Positions 46,456 to 57,148 of a DNA stretch of 64,000 nucleotides are shown in pieces. Position numbers and translations under genes: made by a program. Source of the DNA: Xanthobacteraceae bacterium (GTDB taxonomy: Bacteria; Pseudomonadota; Alphaproteobacteria; Rhizobiales; Xanthobacteraceae); the NCBI GenBank assembly GCA_019752575.1, contig JAIELW010000004.1, forward strand, positions 186,001 to 250,000. Reading direction: 5' to 3'. Position 1 is the first letter of the stretch. Each line of letters opens with the position of its first letter. The notes beneath the pieces were generated by a model that was not told the origin of the DNA, did no database searches, and saw nothing but the letters and a program-made list of their open reading frames with translations.

Positions 46456-47253
46456 ATGCAACCTTCTCGCGATATCAGCCGGCTCATCGAGATCATGGCG
46501 CGGCTACGGACACCTGAAACAGGTTGCCCGTGGGATCTGAAACAGAACTTCGCAACGATAGCGCCGTACACCATCGAAGAAGCCTACGAAGTCGCGGACG
46601 CAATCGCGCGCGGCGACATGGATAGCCTCAAGGACGAACTCGGCGACCTCCTTCTCCAGGTCGTCTTTCATGCGCGCATGGCCGAAGAAGCCCGCTGTTT
46701 CGCCTTCGGCGACGTCGTACTCGCAATCAACGAAAAGCTGATCCGGCGCCATCCGCACGTCTTTGGCAACGAGCGTAATCTTTCCCCGGATGAAGTGAAA
46801 TCGCTGTGGGAAAAGATCAAGGCCGAGGAGCGCATAACGAGGCCTTCCGCAGACAACGATAGCGTTCTTGCCGGCATCCCGGTCGCGCTGCCTGCGCTTA
46901 CGCGGGCCGAAAAGATCCAGAAGCGCGCGGCCCAGGTCGGCTTCGACTGGCCTGACGTTCAGGGCGTACTCGATAAAATTGAAGAAGAAATCGCGGAATT
47001 GAAAGCGGCTCGATCGAAGAAGGAATCCGAGGAAGAAATCGGCGACCTGCTCTTCTCGCTGGTTAACTATGCTCGCCGGAGCAACGTCGATCCGGAACTC
47101 GCGTTGCGTAACGCAACGTCGAAATTCGAGCAGCGGTTCCGGGGTGTCGAGCGCCGCGCGGCGAACGCCGGAAGGAAAGTCGAGCAAACGTCATTGGACG
47201 AACTCGAAGCTTATTGGCAGGCTGAGAAGCAACACACCTCCGCCGGAGACTAA
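46456..47253 (+). CDS. mazG: Nucleoside triphosphate pyrophosphohydrolase MazG
   Basis: MazG hydrolyses (d)NTPs to NMP and pyrophosphate, including damaged or non-canonical nucleotides. The 265-residue protein has two MazG folds. The first has the hallmark RLRTPETGCPWDLKQ, EEAYEVADAI and ELGDLLLQVVFHA. The second has EEEIAELKAARSKKESEEEIGDLLFSLVNYAR. I start at ATG 46456, eight bases after GGAG. A GTG at 46417 would extend it by 13 residues. The next gene, a membrane protein, begins five bases after its stop. Confidence 0.95.
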   Translation: MQPSRDISRLIEIMARLRTPETGCPWDLKQNFATIAPYTIEEAYEVADAIARGDMDSLKDELGDLLLQVVFHARMAEEARCFAFGDVVLAINEKLIRRHPHVFGNERNLSPDEVKSLWEKIKAEERITRPSADNDSVLAGIPVALPALTRAEKIQKRAAQVGFDWPDVQGVLDKIEEEIAELKAARSKKESEEEIGDLLFSLVNYARRSNVDPELALRNATSKFEQRFRGVERRAANAGRKVEQTSLDELEAYWQAEKQHTSAGD

Positions 47254-47257
47254 AACA

Positions 47258-48118
47258 ATGAACGAGCCGGTCGCAGCTCCCGCTTCCGCCACCAGCCCTA
47301 TCTCGGTAGTCAGCGCACTCAGCGATGCCGTAACCTACGTAGTGCAAGGCTTCCCGAACTTGTTCCGCCTGTCGTGGAAATTTCTGGTATTCGTTGTTGC
47401 GGTCGCGGCCCTGCTGTTTGTCATAATCGGCTTCCTCGCGCGGCAGGAAAACGAGATTGCGATCTACTTCGTAGTCGGGATCGGATTGCTGTCCGGCTTT
47501 CTGGTCAGCGTGGTTTACTACATCGTTGTCACAAGAAACTTTTTGCTCGGCGAACCGAGCCCGAACTTCCTCGCGGTATTCGGTCCTTTCCTGCTTCGTG
47601 TGCTCGCGCTGACATTTCTGATCCTCGCCGCCATGACGGCGATATTCGTTCCGCCGTTCTTGATCGGACTTGCAGTCATCGGTCTTCTGAGCGCTTCGGG
47701 CGAGCCCCCGGTCTGGCTTGTCGTGGTCGCGATCATTGCTTTGATCGCGCTTGCGATATTCGCCGTGGTTGCCGCGATCTATCTCGGCGGCCGGCTGATA
47801 CCGTGGATGGTCGCAGCCGCCGCCGAGAAACCGCAAACGCTCATGCAAGCGTGGCGCGCAACCAAAGGAGCGGGCTTACGAATTCTAGGCGGCATGCTGG
47901 GATTGACTATTTTCTTTATGATCATCGACGTAACGATCGAAGCCTCGCTCAGCCCTCTGCTCGGCGTGAGTTCGGAAGCGTTCGAGAAAATAGCGAGCGG
48001 CGCGTCGCTTCCGGCGCTGTTCGTCCTGCTGCTGGTAAAAGTGCTGGTCTTTTTTCCGCAGACCGCCGCGAGCATGGTCTACTGCGCGAGCATCTACCGG
48101 CAGGCCTCAGGCCGCTGA
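47258..48118 (+). CDS. Polytopic membrane protein, hypothetical
   Basis: I do not recognise a named family. The 286-residue protein has about six hydrophobic helices (starting near residues 42, 68, 110, 150, 215 and 258) after a 35-residue N-terminus with an amphipathic stretch, VVSALSDAVTYVVQGFPNLFRL. It ends ASMVYCASIYRQASGR. The pattern is like several unclassified rhizobial inner-membrane proteins. It follows mazG after five bases and may share its transcript. Its 3' end overlaps the convergent hflX gene by 12 bases. Confidence 0.72.
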   Translation: MNEPVAAPASATSPISVVSALSDAVTYVVQGFPNLFRLSWKFLVFVVAVAALLFVIIGFLARQENEIAIYFVVGIGLLSGFLVSVVYYIVVTRNFLLGEPSPNFLAVFGPFLLRVLALTFLILAAMTAIFVPPFLIGLAVIGLLSASGEPPVWLVVVAIIALIALAIFAVVAAIYLGGRLIPWMVAAAAEKPQTLMQAWRATKGAGLRILGGMLGLTIFFMIIDVTIEASLSPLLGVSSEAFEKIASGASLPALFVLLLVKVLVFFPQTAASMVYCASIYRQASGR

Positions 48119-49489
48119 CGATTTCGGATTCCTGCGCCGCTGAAATTCTTCCGCTTTCTCAGGCGACATACGCACCTCCACCCGCATGCGTTCGTCGCCT
48201 TCGAGTGTCTTTGAAAGCACTTCGCCGTGCCGATGCAGCCAGCTCAAGTTCGCGCCGTCGGCCGGGTCTAGTGCAAGCGAGACGACCGGCCAGCCCGATG
48301 CGATCTTGTCCGCGATTGCGCGCAGCAGAGTCTCGATGCCCTCGCCCGTAAGCGCCGAAATCAGATTGGGACGCTGCGCTTCCGGAAGGCGTCTGACATG
48401 GTTGCGCGCGTTCTCGTGGGCGCTCTCGTCAAGACGGTCGCCCTTGTTCCAGATTTCGATATTTCGCTTGTAATCGTTGATGTCGATGCCCAGATCCTGC
48501 AGCACGGACAGAACGTCTGTTGCCTGCGCCGCCGTATCGGGATGCGAGATATCGCGGACGTGCAGGACCAAGTCGGCCTCGATCACCTCTTCGAGGGTAG
48601 CGCGAAACGCGGCGACAAGAAGCGTCGGCAGCTCGGATAGAAAGCCGACCGTATCGGAGAGGATCGCTTTCGTGCCGCCCGGAAGCTCGATGCCGCGAAG
48701 CGTCGGATCGAGCGTCGCAAACAGGAGGTCTTCCGCGCGCACGTTCGCGGCCGTGAGGCGGTTGAACAGCGTCGATTTTCCGGCGTTGGTGTAGCCGACG
48801 AGCGCCACGACCGGATAGGGCACCCGTTTGCGGTTCTGGCGATGCAATGCGCGTGTGCGCTTCACCGACTCCAGCTCGCGCTCGATGCGAATGATCCGCT
48901 CGTCGATTTGGCGCCTGTCCGCTTCGATCTGGGTTTCGCCGGGACCGCCGAGAAAGCCGAACCCGCCGCGCTGCCGCTCGAGATGCGTCCAGGAGCGAAC
49001 GAGGCGGCTGCGTTGATAATTCAAATGCGCGAGCTCGACCTGCAGCGTGCCCTCTTTCGTGCGCGCACGGGCACCGAAGATTTCCAGAATAAGCCCGGTG
49101 CGGTCGACGACCTTCGCACCCCATGCTTTTTCCAGATTGCGTTGCTGCACGGGAGAAAGCGCGCAATCGACGAACACGACGCCCGCGTCCTCCGCGCGCA
49201 CGATTCCGGCGATCTCCTCCACTTTGCCGGAACCGATATAGGTGGCAGGCCGGATCGTCCCGAGCGTGACCACGCCTGCGTTCACAACATGCAGTTCGAT
49301 CGCCGCGGCAAGACCGACGGCTTCTTCCAGCCGGGCTTGCGGGTCGCGCGCATTGCCGCCTGTATCCTTGCCGCGCGCAAGCACCGGGACGACGACCGCG
49401 ACCTTGGTCGCGTCGCGCGCGCTTGTATCGCCGGCAGCCGGATTATCCGGTTGCCGCGATTTTCTGCGTTTCGATTTCCTTGGCTCCAA
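48107..49489 (-). CDS. hflX: GTPase HflX
   Basis: HflX is a ribosome-splitting GTPase that rescues stalled ribosomes, notably under heat shock. The 460-residue protein has the HflX N-terminal domain (ATKVAVVVPVLARG, TYIGSGKVEEIAG, ERQRGGFGFLGGPGE-like) and a coiled-coil region (IRIERELESVKRTR). The G-domain has G1 GYTNAGKST (232-240), G3 DTVGFLSELP and the NKGD guanine motif. The start is TTG 49489, directly after the hfq stop (49490-49492), with GGAG in the end of hfq. hfq-hflX is the usual pairing. It overlaps the 3' end of a convergent membrane-protein gene. Confidence 0.95.
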   Translation of the reverse strand: MEPRKSKRRKSRQPDNPAAGDTSARDATKVAVVVPVLARGKDTGGNARDPQARLEEAVGLAAAIELHVVNAGVVTLGTIRPATYIGSGKVEEIAGIVRAEDAGVVFVDCALSPVQQRNLEKAWGAKVVDRTGLILEIFGARARTKEGTLQVELAHLNYQRSRLVRSWTHLERQRGGFGFLGGPGETQIEADRRQIDERIIRIERELESVKRTRALHRQNRKRVPYPVVALVGYTNAGKSTLFNRLTAANVRAEDLLFATLDPTLRGIELPGGTKAILSDTVGFLSELPTLLVAAFRATLEEVIEADLVLHVRDISHPDTAAQATDVLSVLQDLGIDINDYKRNIEIWNKGDRLDESAHENARNHVRRLPEAQRPNLISALTGEGIETLLRAIADKIASGWPVVSLALDPADGANLSWLHRHGEVLSKTLEGDERMRVEVRMSPEKAEEFQRRRNPKSSAA

Positions 49490-49753
49490 CTAGGCTTTGT
49501 CTCCGGTCGGGATGCTGTCGTCGGTTCCTTCGAACAGCGAAATGGGAGCCCCCGGCATGATGGTCGAGATCGCGTGCTTGTAAACGAGCTGACCGTGTCC
49601 GTCCCTGCGCAACAGCACGCAGAAATTATCGAACCACGTCACCACGCCCTGAAGCTTCACGCCATTCACGAGGAAAATCGTGAGCGGCGTTTTGTTCTTC
49701 CTGACGTAATTGAGAAAAGTATCCTGGAGATTTTGCGTTCTATCCGCCGCCAT
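49490..49753 (-). CDS. hfq: RNA chaperone Hfq
   Basis: Hfq is the hexameric Sm-like RNA chaperone for small regulatory RNAs. The 87-residue protein has the Sm1 region around [20 protein letters not shown] and the Sm2 motif YKHAIST with Tyr58-Lys59-His60. Gln8 and the aromatic patch of the proximal face are visible. The short acidic tail ([13 protein letters not shown]) is typical of alphaproteobacteria. AAGGAAA precedes ATG 49753. In this order it lies downstream of dat and ntrX and upstream of hflX. Confidence 0.97.
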   Translation of the reverse strand: MAADRTQNLQDTFLNYVRKNKTPLTIFLVNGVKLQGVVTWFDNFCVLLRRDGHGQLVYKHAISTIMPGAPISLFEGTDDSIPTGDKA

Positions 49754-49923
49754 GGGGATTTTCCTTCTTGGTTCGGGCGAGCGATTGCCGGATGACCCCC
49801 TTCCGGCCATCCCGTCCGGACGTTTTCCGACCGTGACGGTACTATTAGAGGCGCGTTCCTTTCCGCGCGCAAGATTGTTCCCGGTAGAAATACGACAACT
49901 TTTCAGACTGAAGGACCAAAGGC

Positions 49924-50790
49924 TTAGACGATCTTTCGGCCAATTTCCGCCGTGCGGTGGAACTCTTCCCGAAGCCTTTTCGCAACAGGTCCCGGTTTGC
50001 CCGAACTGATCACGCGGCCGTCGATGCTGATGACCGGCATCACGGTCTGCGTTGCCGAAGTGAGAAACGCTTCCTCGGCCGCTCTCGCCTCTTCCACGCT
50101 GAAGGCGCGCTCTTCCAGCTTGAACTGAAGCCTCGCCGCGATCTCTTTAACGACCGTCATGGTGATTCCGGTCAGAATCCGGTTCGAACTCGGGCGCGTA
50201 ACCAGCAACCCGTCCTTGACGATCCAGGCATTGGCAGAAGCGCCTTCGGTGACGAAGCCTTCGCTATCGACAAGCCACGCGTCTTTCGCTCCCGCATCTC
50301 GCGCGCGCTGCTTGGCGAGTGCGTTCGGCAGCAGGCCGATGGTCTTGATATCGACGCGGCCCCAGCGATCGTCCGGCAGCGTGACGATCGCAATGCCCGC
50401 GGCGGCACTCGCTTCGGCTTTTTTCCGGTCGAGCCCGCGTACAGTTACGACGAGTGCAGGCTTTACCGGATGCTCAGGAAACGCATGATCGCGGCGCGCG
50501 ACCCCGCGCGTGATCTGGAGATAAAGCAGACCGTCTCTCACCCGGTTCCGGCGCACCGTTTCTTCCAGAACGAAGTGCAGCGCTTTATCGCTGAGCGGCT
50601 GCGATATACGAAGCGCCGCCAGCGAACGCGACAGCCGCGTGAGATGGCGGCGCTCGTCAACCAGTGCCCCACTCCGGATTTCGCAGACCTCGTAAACGCC
50701 GTCGCCGAGCTGGTAGCCGCGATCCTCAATATGGACACTGGCTTCGGCGAACGGAACGTACCTTCCGTTCACATAGGCAATGCGGGACAT
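49924..50790 (-). CDS. dat: D-amino acid aminotransferase (D-alanine transaminase), class IV
   Basis: The 288-residue PLP enzyme interconverts D-alanine and D-glutamate by transamination, supplying cell-wall D-amino acids. Fold-type IV landmarks are [21 protein letters not shown] near the N-terminus, the PLP lysine Lys149 in [15 protein letters not shown], and [10 protein letters not shown] with the acidic residue that binds the pyridine ring. The catalytic-loop end is [12 protein letters not shown]. An L-branched-chain aminotransferase is the alternative, but the pattern matches Dat better. It sits between ntrX and hfq on the same strand, a common place for it in Rhizobiales. Confidence 0.9.
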   Translation of the reverse strand: MSRIAYVNGRYVPFAEASVHIEDRGYQLGDGVYEVCEIRSGALVDERRHLTRLSRSLAALRISQPLSDKALHFVLEETVRRNRVRDGLLYLQITRGVARRDHAFPEHPVKPALVVTVRGLDRKKAEASAAAGIAIVTLPDDRWGRVDIKTIGLLPNALAKQRARDAGAKDAWLVDSEGFVTEGASANAWIVKDGLLVTRPSSNRILTGITMTVVKEIAARLQFKLEERAFSVEEARAAEEAFLTSATQTVMPVISIDGRVISSGKPGPVAKRLREEFHRTAEIGRKIV

Positions 50791-50808
50791 CGCGAAGTTC
50801 CGTGACGC

Positions 50809-52188
50809 CTAACGCGCGCGCTCGTCGATGCCGAGCGCCTTGAGCTTCCGGTGTAGCGCCGAGCGCTCCATGCCGACGAATTCCGCCGTGCGCGAAATAT
50901 TGCCGCTGAAGCGGTTGATCTGCGCAACCAGATATTCGCGTTCGAATACTTCGCGCGCATCGCGCAGTGGCAGGCTCATCAATTGCTCGCCGCCATTTCC
51001 GGCCGGCATGCTCGGTACCAGCGATCCTACGTCCGGCGGCAGCAAGTCCGCGGTGATCGTGCTCTGGGTGTCGCCGCCGGCGAGAATGAGCAGGCGCTCC
51101 ACGTTATTGCGTAGCTGGCGCACGTTACCGGGCCAGTCATGCGACTGCAGCACGGCAAGCGCATCCTCGCCGACCGTGCGCTTGGCAAGGCCGGTCGTTA
51201 CCGAAATCTGGTCGAGGAAATATTGCACGAGTTCAGGAATGTCCTCGCGGCGCTCCGCGAGCGGCGGAACGCGGATCGGCACCACGCTCAGGCGATGGAA
51301 CAGATCTTCGCGGAAACGGCCCTCGCTAATTTCGTGTTCGATATCGCGCGAGGTCGACGAAATGATACGGACATCGACCTGCACCTTCACGGTCCCGCTC
51401 ACGCGCTGGAAGGTCTGGTCGGTAAGCACGCGCAAAATCCGGTTCTGCGTTTCGCGCGGCATGTCGGCGATTTCGTCGATAAAGAGCGTGCCGCCGTCCG
51501 CTTCTTCGAGCGCTCCCACTTTCCGCGGATGCTCGCCGTTTCCTTCAGTGCCGAACAGCTCGATTTCCATGCGATCCGGCGTAATCGCGGCGGCATTGAT
51601 CACGACGAACGGACCGCTCGCGCGCGCAGACGAGTTGTGAACGATACGCGCCGTCAGTTCCTTACCCGACCCGGAAGCTCCGACGATCAGAATACGGCTG
51701 TTCGTCGGCGCGATACGCTCGATCGTCTGACGCAGCGTATTCAACGCCGCCGACTGGCCAACGAGCTTCTGCGCGTGCGGATTGAGCTGCTTCAGTGCAT
51801 TCACTTCGCGGCGCAGCCGCAGCGTCTCGATTGCACGGCTCGCGATCACCACAAGACGATCGGCATTGAACGGCTTTTCGATGAAGTCGTATGCACCCTG
51901 CTTGATCGCCGCGACCGCGGTTTCGATATTGCCGTGACCCGAGATCATGACGACCGGAAGTTCCGGATGATTGGCCTTGATCACGTCGAGCAGCGCGAGA
52001 CCGTCGAGACGGCTGCCTTCGAGCCAGATATCGAGCAGAACGAGCTGTGGCCGCCGTGTTTCGATTGCGACTAGGGCATCGTCGGCATTGCCAGCGGTTC
52101 TAACCACATAGCCTTCGTCTTCCAGAATACCCGCGACCAGTTCGCGGATGTCCGCTTCGTCGTCGACGACAAGGATATCGTTCGCCAT
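50809..52188 (-). CDS. ntrX: NtrX response regulator (AAA+ type, without GAFTGA loop)
   Basis: NtrX is the response regulator partner of the sensor NtrY. The 459-residue protein has a receiver domain with Asp53 as phosphoacceptor (LLDIWLEG), an AAA+ domain (Walker A GASGSGKE, Walker B GTLFIDEIADMP) and a C-terminal Fis-type helix-turn-helix (GNISRTAEFVGMERSALHRKLKALG). The sigma-54-contacting GAFTGA loop is replaced by GNGEHPRKVGALEE, as is known for NtrX, so it probably does not activate sigma-54 directly. It starts two bases after ntrY ends. Confidence 0.96.
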   Translation of the reverse strand: MANDILVVDDEADIRELVAGILEDEGYVVRTAGNADDALVAIETRRPQLVLLDIWLEGSRLDGLALLDVIKANHPELPVVMISGHGNIETAVAAIKQGAYDFIEKPFNADRLVVIASRAIETLRLRREVNALKQLNPHAQKLVGQSAALNTLRQTIERIAPTNSRILIVGASGSGKELTARIVHNSSARASGPFVVINAAAITPDRMEIELFGTEGNGEHPRKVGALEEADGGTLFIDEIADMPRETQNRILRVLTDQTFQRVSGTVKVQVDVRIISSTSRDIEHEISEGRFREDLFHRLSVVPIRVPPLAERREDIPELVQYFLDQISVTTGLAKRTVGEDALAVLQSHDWPGNVRQLRNNVERLLILAGGDTQSTITADLLPPDVGSLVPSMPAGNGGEQLMSLPLRDAREVFEREYLVAQINRFSGNISRTAEFVGMERSALHRKLKALGIDERAR

Positions 52189-52190
52189 CT

Positions 52191-54452
52191 TCAGCTCACC
52201 GCGTCCTGTTTATTGTTTTCTTCCGCGTTCTCCGCGGCATCCTTACCGTTCGCCAGCGTCAGCCTGATCCATGCACCGCGTCCATTCGCGAAGTCACGCG
52301 GGGCGTCGTTCAATTCAATGTGACCGCCGTGCTCCTCGAAAATTTTGCCGACAATCGCTAGGCCGAGGCCGGTGCCCTTCTCTCGCGTCGTGACATAGGG
52401 CTCGAGCAGCCGCTCGCGATTTTCCTTCGGCAGGCCGGGACCGTTGTCGATCACATCGATTGCAATCATGTGGCTTTCCCGCGAAACGCGGACAAGTATT
52501 CTTCCGTTATTGCGTTCTTCCTGCGGCAGCGCTTCGATCGCTTCCGCTGCGTTCTTCAGGATATTCGTCAGCGCCTGTGAGATCAGACGCCGGTCAAAGC
52601 GTGCGTTCATCACGCCGCCCGGAAGATCGGTGTCGAATTTGATGTTCTGATGACCGACGCGTTGCAGAAATACGGCCTGCCGGATGGTCTCCGCGAGATC
52701 CTGGGTTTCGACGACGGGCTTCGGCATGCGCGCGAACGAAGAAAACTCGTCGACCATGCGCCCAATATCGCCGACCTGGCGGATAATCGTCTCGGTGCAT
52801 TGCTCGAAGACTTCGCGGTCCTGCAAGATCGTCTTGCCGTATTTGCGCTTCAAACGCTCGGCCGAAAGCTGAATCGGCGTCAGAGGATTCTTGATTTCGT
52901 GCGCGATGCGGCGCGCGATATCGGCCCATGCCGAGCTGCGCTGCGCGGTGACGAGCTCGGTGATGTCGTCGAGCGTGATCACATAGCCATGCTCGCTTTC
53001 GTCGGCCTGCTCGGTCGTGACCCGGACGTTGAAGGTGCGCTCACGGCCGCCGCGCGACATCGTCACGGTGCCGTTGACGCGGTAGTTGTCGGCGAAGGCC
53101 TCGCGTACCAGCGCGCCGATCTCGGGTACCGCATCGACGGCGGCCTTCCCGATCATATCGCCCTCCGTCACCCCGAGCAGGCGCTCGGCGGAGCGATTGA
53201 GGATCGTAATCTTGCCGACTGCGTTCAGACCGATCACGCCGGCGCCTACACCGGCAAGCACGGCTTCCGAAAAGCGGCGCCGTTCGTCGATCTGGTCGCG
53301 CGCGCGCACGAGATCGGAGTTCTGCGCGCGCAGTTCCGAAGTCATCTTGTTGAAGCTGTCGCCGAGGTTCGCGAGATCGCCTTCCGACTGACGCACCGGC
53401 ACCTGCACATAGAGGTTGCCGGAAGCGACCAGATCGGCGGCGGTGATCAGCCGCCGGATCGGCGCGACCAGACGGTTCGCGAAGTTGAGCCCGATCCAGA
53501 TCGAGGATAGCAGCAGGATCATTGCGATCACCGCATACATCAACGCGAAAGCGATCTGCACGCCGAAGCGGCGCTGCTCTAGCCCGCGATATTCCAGAAG
53601 GTTCGCTTCCGTTTGCCGCAGATACTGAATCACGCGCGCGTCGATAGGCCGCGCGATAAAGAGATACGTGTCTTCGTAGCCGATCAGCGGAATGATCGCG
53701 GCGACATAGTCGGATGAAGGCGGAACGTAAACGATCGGCTGCTGCGCCGTTGCTTCCTTCACGACGATGTTTTGCGGGATCAGGAACTCGCGGCCGACGT
53801 TGATGTCGGCCTTCTCGATCACCGTCAGATCGCCGCGGATCAGCACCGCGCTCGGCACGCCGCGGAATTGCGCTTGCGCGGTCAGAATCTGCCGGAAGCG
53901 CGGGCGGTCGTTCTCGTAAATTTCCTTCATTCGCGACAGGTCGCTCGCCATGGCGACGAGGTCCTGCCGGATGCCAAGGCCGTGTTCGCGCACATACGTC
54001 TCGGCGACCGTGAGTGCGTTGCCGATGATTGCGCGCGTGCGCTGCGAGAACCAGCGGTCGAGACCGCGGTCGAGCGTGATGCTGGCAATCACCGCGACCA
54101 GAATCGCAGGGACAGTTGCGACGATTGCGAACAGGAGAACGATACGGCCATGCAGGCGCGCACCGGCCCTGCCCCGGCGCTGCGCTCGAATGACGTTAAA
54201 GACTTCCCACGCAACGACCGCGAGCAGGATTAACACCAGGCCCGCGTTGGCGAGCAGCACAGTCACGACGACATTGTGGGTCGGCGAAATCGGGGTGAGC
54301 CCGGTCAGCACCAGGAATGTCACCAGCGCCGATGCCAGCGAAAGCACGACCATGACCGGCGCGAAATAGCTCGTCAGCCGGCGCGGCGGCTTCGGAAACG
54401 GAGCCGATTCAGCGCTCAGGACTGGTTCGGGGGAAGCAATAGACTCGGCCAT
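52191..54452 (-). CDS. ntrY: NtrY sensor histidine kinase
   Basis: NtrY senses redox or nitrogen status and signals to NtrX. The 753-residue protein has three or four N-terminal helices, a periplasmic loop (about 95-280), a HAMP domain, a PAS domain (FSEAVLAGVGAGVIGLNAVG) and a HisKA domain with HEIKNPLTPIQLS. The HATPase core has ERNNGRILVRVSRESHM, DNGPGLP and TTREKGTGLGLAI. I start at ATG 54452; ATG 54476 or 54494 are alternatives and no ribosome-binding site decides. It lies downstream of ntrC after a gap of about 100 bases. Confidence 0.95.
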   Translation of the reverse strand: MAESIASPEPVLSAESAPFPKPPRRLTSYFAPVMVVLSLASALVTFLVLTGLTPISPTHNVVVTVLLANAGLVLILLAVVAWEVFNVIRAQRRGRAGARLHGRIVLLFAIVATVPAILVAVIASITLDRGLDRWFSQRTRAIIGNALTVAETYVREHGLGIRQDLVAMASDLSRMKEIYENDRPRFRQILTAQAQFRGVPSAVLIRGDLTVIEKADINVGREFLIPQNIVVKEATAQQPIVYVPPSSDYVAAIIPLIGYEDTYLFIARPIDARVIQYLRQTEANLLEYRGLEQRRFGVQIAFALMYAVIAMILLLSSIWIGLNFANRLVAPIRRLITAADLVASGNLYVQVPVRQSEGDLANLGDSFNKMTSELRAQNSDLVRARDQIDERRRFSEAVLAGVGAGVIGLNAVGKITILNRSAERLLGVTEGDMIGKAAVDAVPEIGALVREAFADNYRVNGTVTMSRGGRERTFNVRVTTEQADESEHGYVITLDDITELVTAQRSSAWADIARRIAHEIKNPLTPIQLSAERLKRKYGKTILQDREVFEQCTETIIRQVGDIGRMVDEFSSFARMPKPVVETQDLAETIRQAVFLQRVGHQNIKFDTDLPGGVMNARFDRRLISQALTNILKNAAEAIEALPQEERNNGRILVRVSRESHMIAIDVIDNGPGLPKENRERLLEPYVTTREKGTGLGLAIVGKIFEEHGGHIELNDAPRDFANGRGAWIRLTLANGKDAAENAEENNKQDAVS

Positions 54453-54560
54453 ACACCGCCATCTGGGCCGGACCATACCGGCGCCCTGATGCATACTGAC
54501 AACACTGGTGCAAAAATGTGACAGCCGGGGCGGCTGGGCAAGCCCCGATATCGATAAAGG

Positions 54561-56003
54561 TTAGCGGGTCGAGCGGATGACCTGAATATCGAGGTCCCGG
54601 ATCTTCTTGCGCAGCGTGTTGCGGTTCACGCCCAGCAACTCCGCAGCCTTGATCTGGTTGCCGCGGGTAGCGGCCAGCGCCGCCGAGATCAGGGGCGTTT
54701 CCACCTCACGCAGAATGCGGTGATAGAGCCCCGGCGGCGGCAGGTTGTCGCCAAAGCCGCCGAAATACTTCGAGAGATGCCGCTCGGTCGAAGAGCTCAG
54801 GGACTCGTCCTTCGCCGAAGCCTCCAGAGAGGGTTCGGCCGCCGGCTGCGCCAGTTCTGAATCGATGATCGCAAGCGAGATGATTTCCTGCGGATAAAGC
54901 GCTGCAAGACGGCGAACGAGGTTCTCCAGTTCGCGCACGTTGCCCGGCCAGCGGTAGCGGCGCAAACGATCGAGCGCCGCGTTTTCGATCTGTTTTTGCG
55001 GCAGACCTTCGCGCGCTGCCAGCGTGAAGAAGTGACGGATCAGGTCGGGCACATCTTCCGTGCGCTCGCGCAACGGCGGCAGGCGCAGCGGTACCACGTT
55101 GAGGCGGAAGAAGAGGTCTTCGCGGAACAGGCCCTGCTGGATCAGGATTCGCAGGTCCTTATTCGTGGCCGCGATGATGCGCACATCGCTCTTGATCGGC
55201 GTGCGGCCGCCGACCGTCGTGTATTCGCCTTGCTGCAAGACCCGCAGCAATCGCGTCTGCGCTTCCATCGGCATGTCGCCGATTTCGTCGAGAAACAGCG
55301 TGCCGCCTTCGGCCTGTTCGAAGCGGCCGATGTTTTTGGTGTTCGCGCCGGTGAAGGCGCCCTTCTCGTGACCGAACAGTTCGGCTTCGATCAGGTCGCG
55401 CGGGATCGCCGCCATGTTGATCGGTACGAATGGGCCGGAGCGGCGCTTGCCGTAGTCGTGGAGCGCACGCGCAACGAGTTCCTTGCCGGTGCCGGATTCG
55501 CCCGTAATCATCACCGTAAGATCGGTCTGCATCAGGCGCGCGAGCAGCCGGTAGATTTCCTGCATCGCCGGCGAGCGGCCGACGAGCGGAATGTTCTCCA
55601 TGTCTTCCGGCTTTGCCGGCGTTGCGTTGGTCTTTTTCGGCTCGGAGAGCGCGCGCCCGACGATGCCAATGAGCTCTTTCAGATCGAACGGCTTCGGCAG
55701 GTATTCGTAGGCGCCGTGCTCGGACGCCTTGATCGCAGTCATGAACGTGTTCTGCGCGCTCATGACGATCACCGGCAGCTCGGGGCGCATTTTCTTTAGG
55801 CGCGGCAGCAGGCTGAAGGCATCCTCGTCCGGCATCACGACATCGGTAATGACGAGATCGCCGTCGCCCTGGCTGACCCAGCGCCAGAGCGTCGCTGCGT
55901 TTCCGCAGGACCGCACTTCGTATCCGGCGCGAGACAAGGCCTGACTGAGCACGGTCCGGATCGCGGCGTCGTCGTCGGCTACAAGAATATTTCCAGAAGG
56001 CAT
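54561..56003 (-). CDS. ntrC: Nitrogen regulation protein NtrC (NR(I)), sigma-54-dependent activator
   Basis: NtrC activates sigma-54 promoters for nitrogen assimilation under low nitrogen. The 480-residue protein has a receiver domain with phosphoacceptor Asp54 ([10 protein letters not shown]). The AAA+ domain has Walker A GESGTGKE, the GAFTGA loop in [14 protein letters not shown] and Walker [14 protein letters not shown] Fis-type helix-turn-helix sits at the C-terminus ([21 protein letters not shown]). I choose ATG 56003, eight bases after GAGGAC. An ATG at 56018 overlaps the ntrB stop and would add five residues. Confidence 0.97.
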   Translation of the reverse strand: MPSGNILVADDDAAIRTVLSQALSRAGYEVRSCGNAATLWRWVSQGDGDLVITDVVMPDEDAFSLLPRLKKMRPELPVIVMSAQNTFMTAIKASEHGAYEYLPKPFDLKELIGIVGRALSEPKKTNATPAKPEDMENIPLVGRSPAMQEIYRLLARLMQTDLTVMITGESGTGKELVARALHDYGKRRSGPFVPINMAAIPRDLIEAELFGHEKGAFTGANTKNIGRFEQAEGGTLFLDEIGDMPMEAQTRLLRVLQQGEYTTVGGRTPIKSDVRIIAATNKDLRILIQQGLFREDLFFRLNVVPLRLPPLRERTEDVPDLIRHFFTLAAREGLPQKQIENAALDRLRRYRWPGNVRELENLVRRLAALYPQEIISLAIIDSELAQPAAEPSLEASAKDESLSSSTERHLSKYFGGFGDNLPPPGLYHRILREVETPLISAALAATRGNQIKAAELLGVNRNTLRKKIRDLDIQVIRSTR

Positions 56004-56014
56004 TTGCGCCGTCC

Positions 56015-57148
56015 TCATTGATCCGAATGCGCTGACGCGCCGTTGTGCGAATAGGTTGGCAGCAGGACACGGAAGATCGTGCGTCTCGGCTGGCTGTCGC
56101 ATTCGACGATGCCGCCGTGGTCGCCGATGATTTTTGCGACCAGCGCGAGCCCTAGCCCGCTGCCGCTGGTCTTCGTCGTGACGAATGGATCGAACAGATG
56201 CGGCCGCACGTCCTCGGGTACACCGGGACCGTTATCGCGCACGCAGAACTCGAGCGGCAGACTGACGCGCGTGGAAGACCCCGGCACGGTCAGACGAACC
56301 CCCGGCCGGAACGCGGTACTCAGATGAATTTCGCCGTCGTCGGCGTCGCCGATCGCTTCGGCCGCGTTCTTCATGAGGTTGAGGAACACCTGCACGAGCT
56401 GGTCGCGGTTCGCGAACACCGGCGGCAGCGAGGGATCGTACTCCTCGATGAACTTTATCCGGCTTGCGAAGCCGGAAGCGGCCAGCTTCTTTACGTGCTC
56501 CAGCACTGCGTGAATGTTCACGGCATCGCGCTCGATCGGCCGCTCGTCGGAGAAGACTTCCATGCGATCGACGAGCTTCACGATACGGTCGGCCTCGTCG
56601 CAGATGAGCCGTGTAAGCGCGCGGTCGCTATCGTCAGCGGACTGCTCGAGCAGTTGCGCGGCACCGCGAATACCGGAAAGCGGATTTTTGATTTCGTGCG
56701 CGAGCATGGACGCGAGCGCCGTCACCGAACGCGCGGCTCCGCGATGCGTAAGCTGGCGGTCGATCTTGTCCGCCATCGTGCGCTCCTGCAGCATCACGAC
56801 GACCTGCTCGGGATTTTCCGGCATCGGCGCCACGTGAATATCCACGATGCGTTCGCCGCCGTTGCGCGGTGTGCCGAGATCGACGCGATACTCGTTCACC
56901 GCGGCGTTGCGCGCCCTCACCTGCTCGATCAGCGCGATCAACGGACTGCCGAATGGGACGATCTCGTGAATCCCGTGGCGGCGAAGCACGGGCGCGCCCG
57001 CTTCGAAGAAAGCCTCGGCGGCGGCGTTCGCATTCGCGATCAGTCCGCTCGGTGCGATCGTAATGACGGGGTGCGGCAATGCATCGAGCACCGCATCTGC
57101 GGCGCCAGAAATCTGGGCCATGGTTTTCTCCACGCGCGCGTTTCTCAT
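56015..57148 (-). CDS. ntrB: Nitrogen regulation sensor histidine kinase NtrB (NR(II))
   Basis: NtrB phosphorylates or dephosphorylates NtrC under control of PII. The 378-residue cytoplasmic kinase has a PAS domain ([19 protein letters not shown]), a HisKA domain with [20 protein letters not shown], and a HATPase domain with [19 protein letters not shown] and [14 protein letters not shown]. There are no transmembrane helices, as expected. I start at ATG 57148, which overlaps the dusB stop as ATGA. ATG 57121 with GGAGA upstream is a strong alternative start. Confidence 0.96.
   Translation of the reverse strand: MRNARVEKTMAQISGAADAVLDALPHPVITIAPSGLIANANAAAEAFFEAGAPVLRRHGIHEIVPFGSPLIALIEQVRARNAAVNEYRVDLGTPRNGGERIVDIHVAPMPENPEQVVVMLQERTMADKIDRQLTHRGAARSVTALASMLAHEIKNPLSGIRGAAQLLEQSADDSDRALTRLICDEADRIVKLVDRMEVFSDERPIERDAVNIHAVLEHVKKLAASGFASRIKFIEEYDPSLPPVFANRDQLVQVFLNLMKNAAEAIGDADDGEIHLSTAFRPGVRLTVPGSSTRVSLPLEFCVRDNGPGVPEDVRPHLFDPFVTTKTSGSGLGLALVAKIIGDHGGIVECDSQPRRTIFRVLLPTYSHNGASAHSDQ

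Noticed and set aside
54526-54547. Hairpin CGGGGC/GCCCCG between ntrC and ntrY
   Set aside because: The stem has only six base pairs and the nearest T-run on the reverse strand lies ten bases away, so it is too weak to call a terminator.
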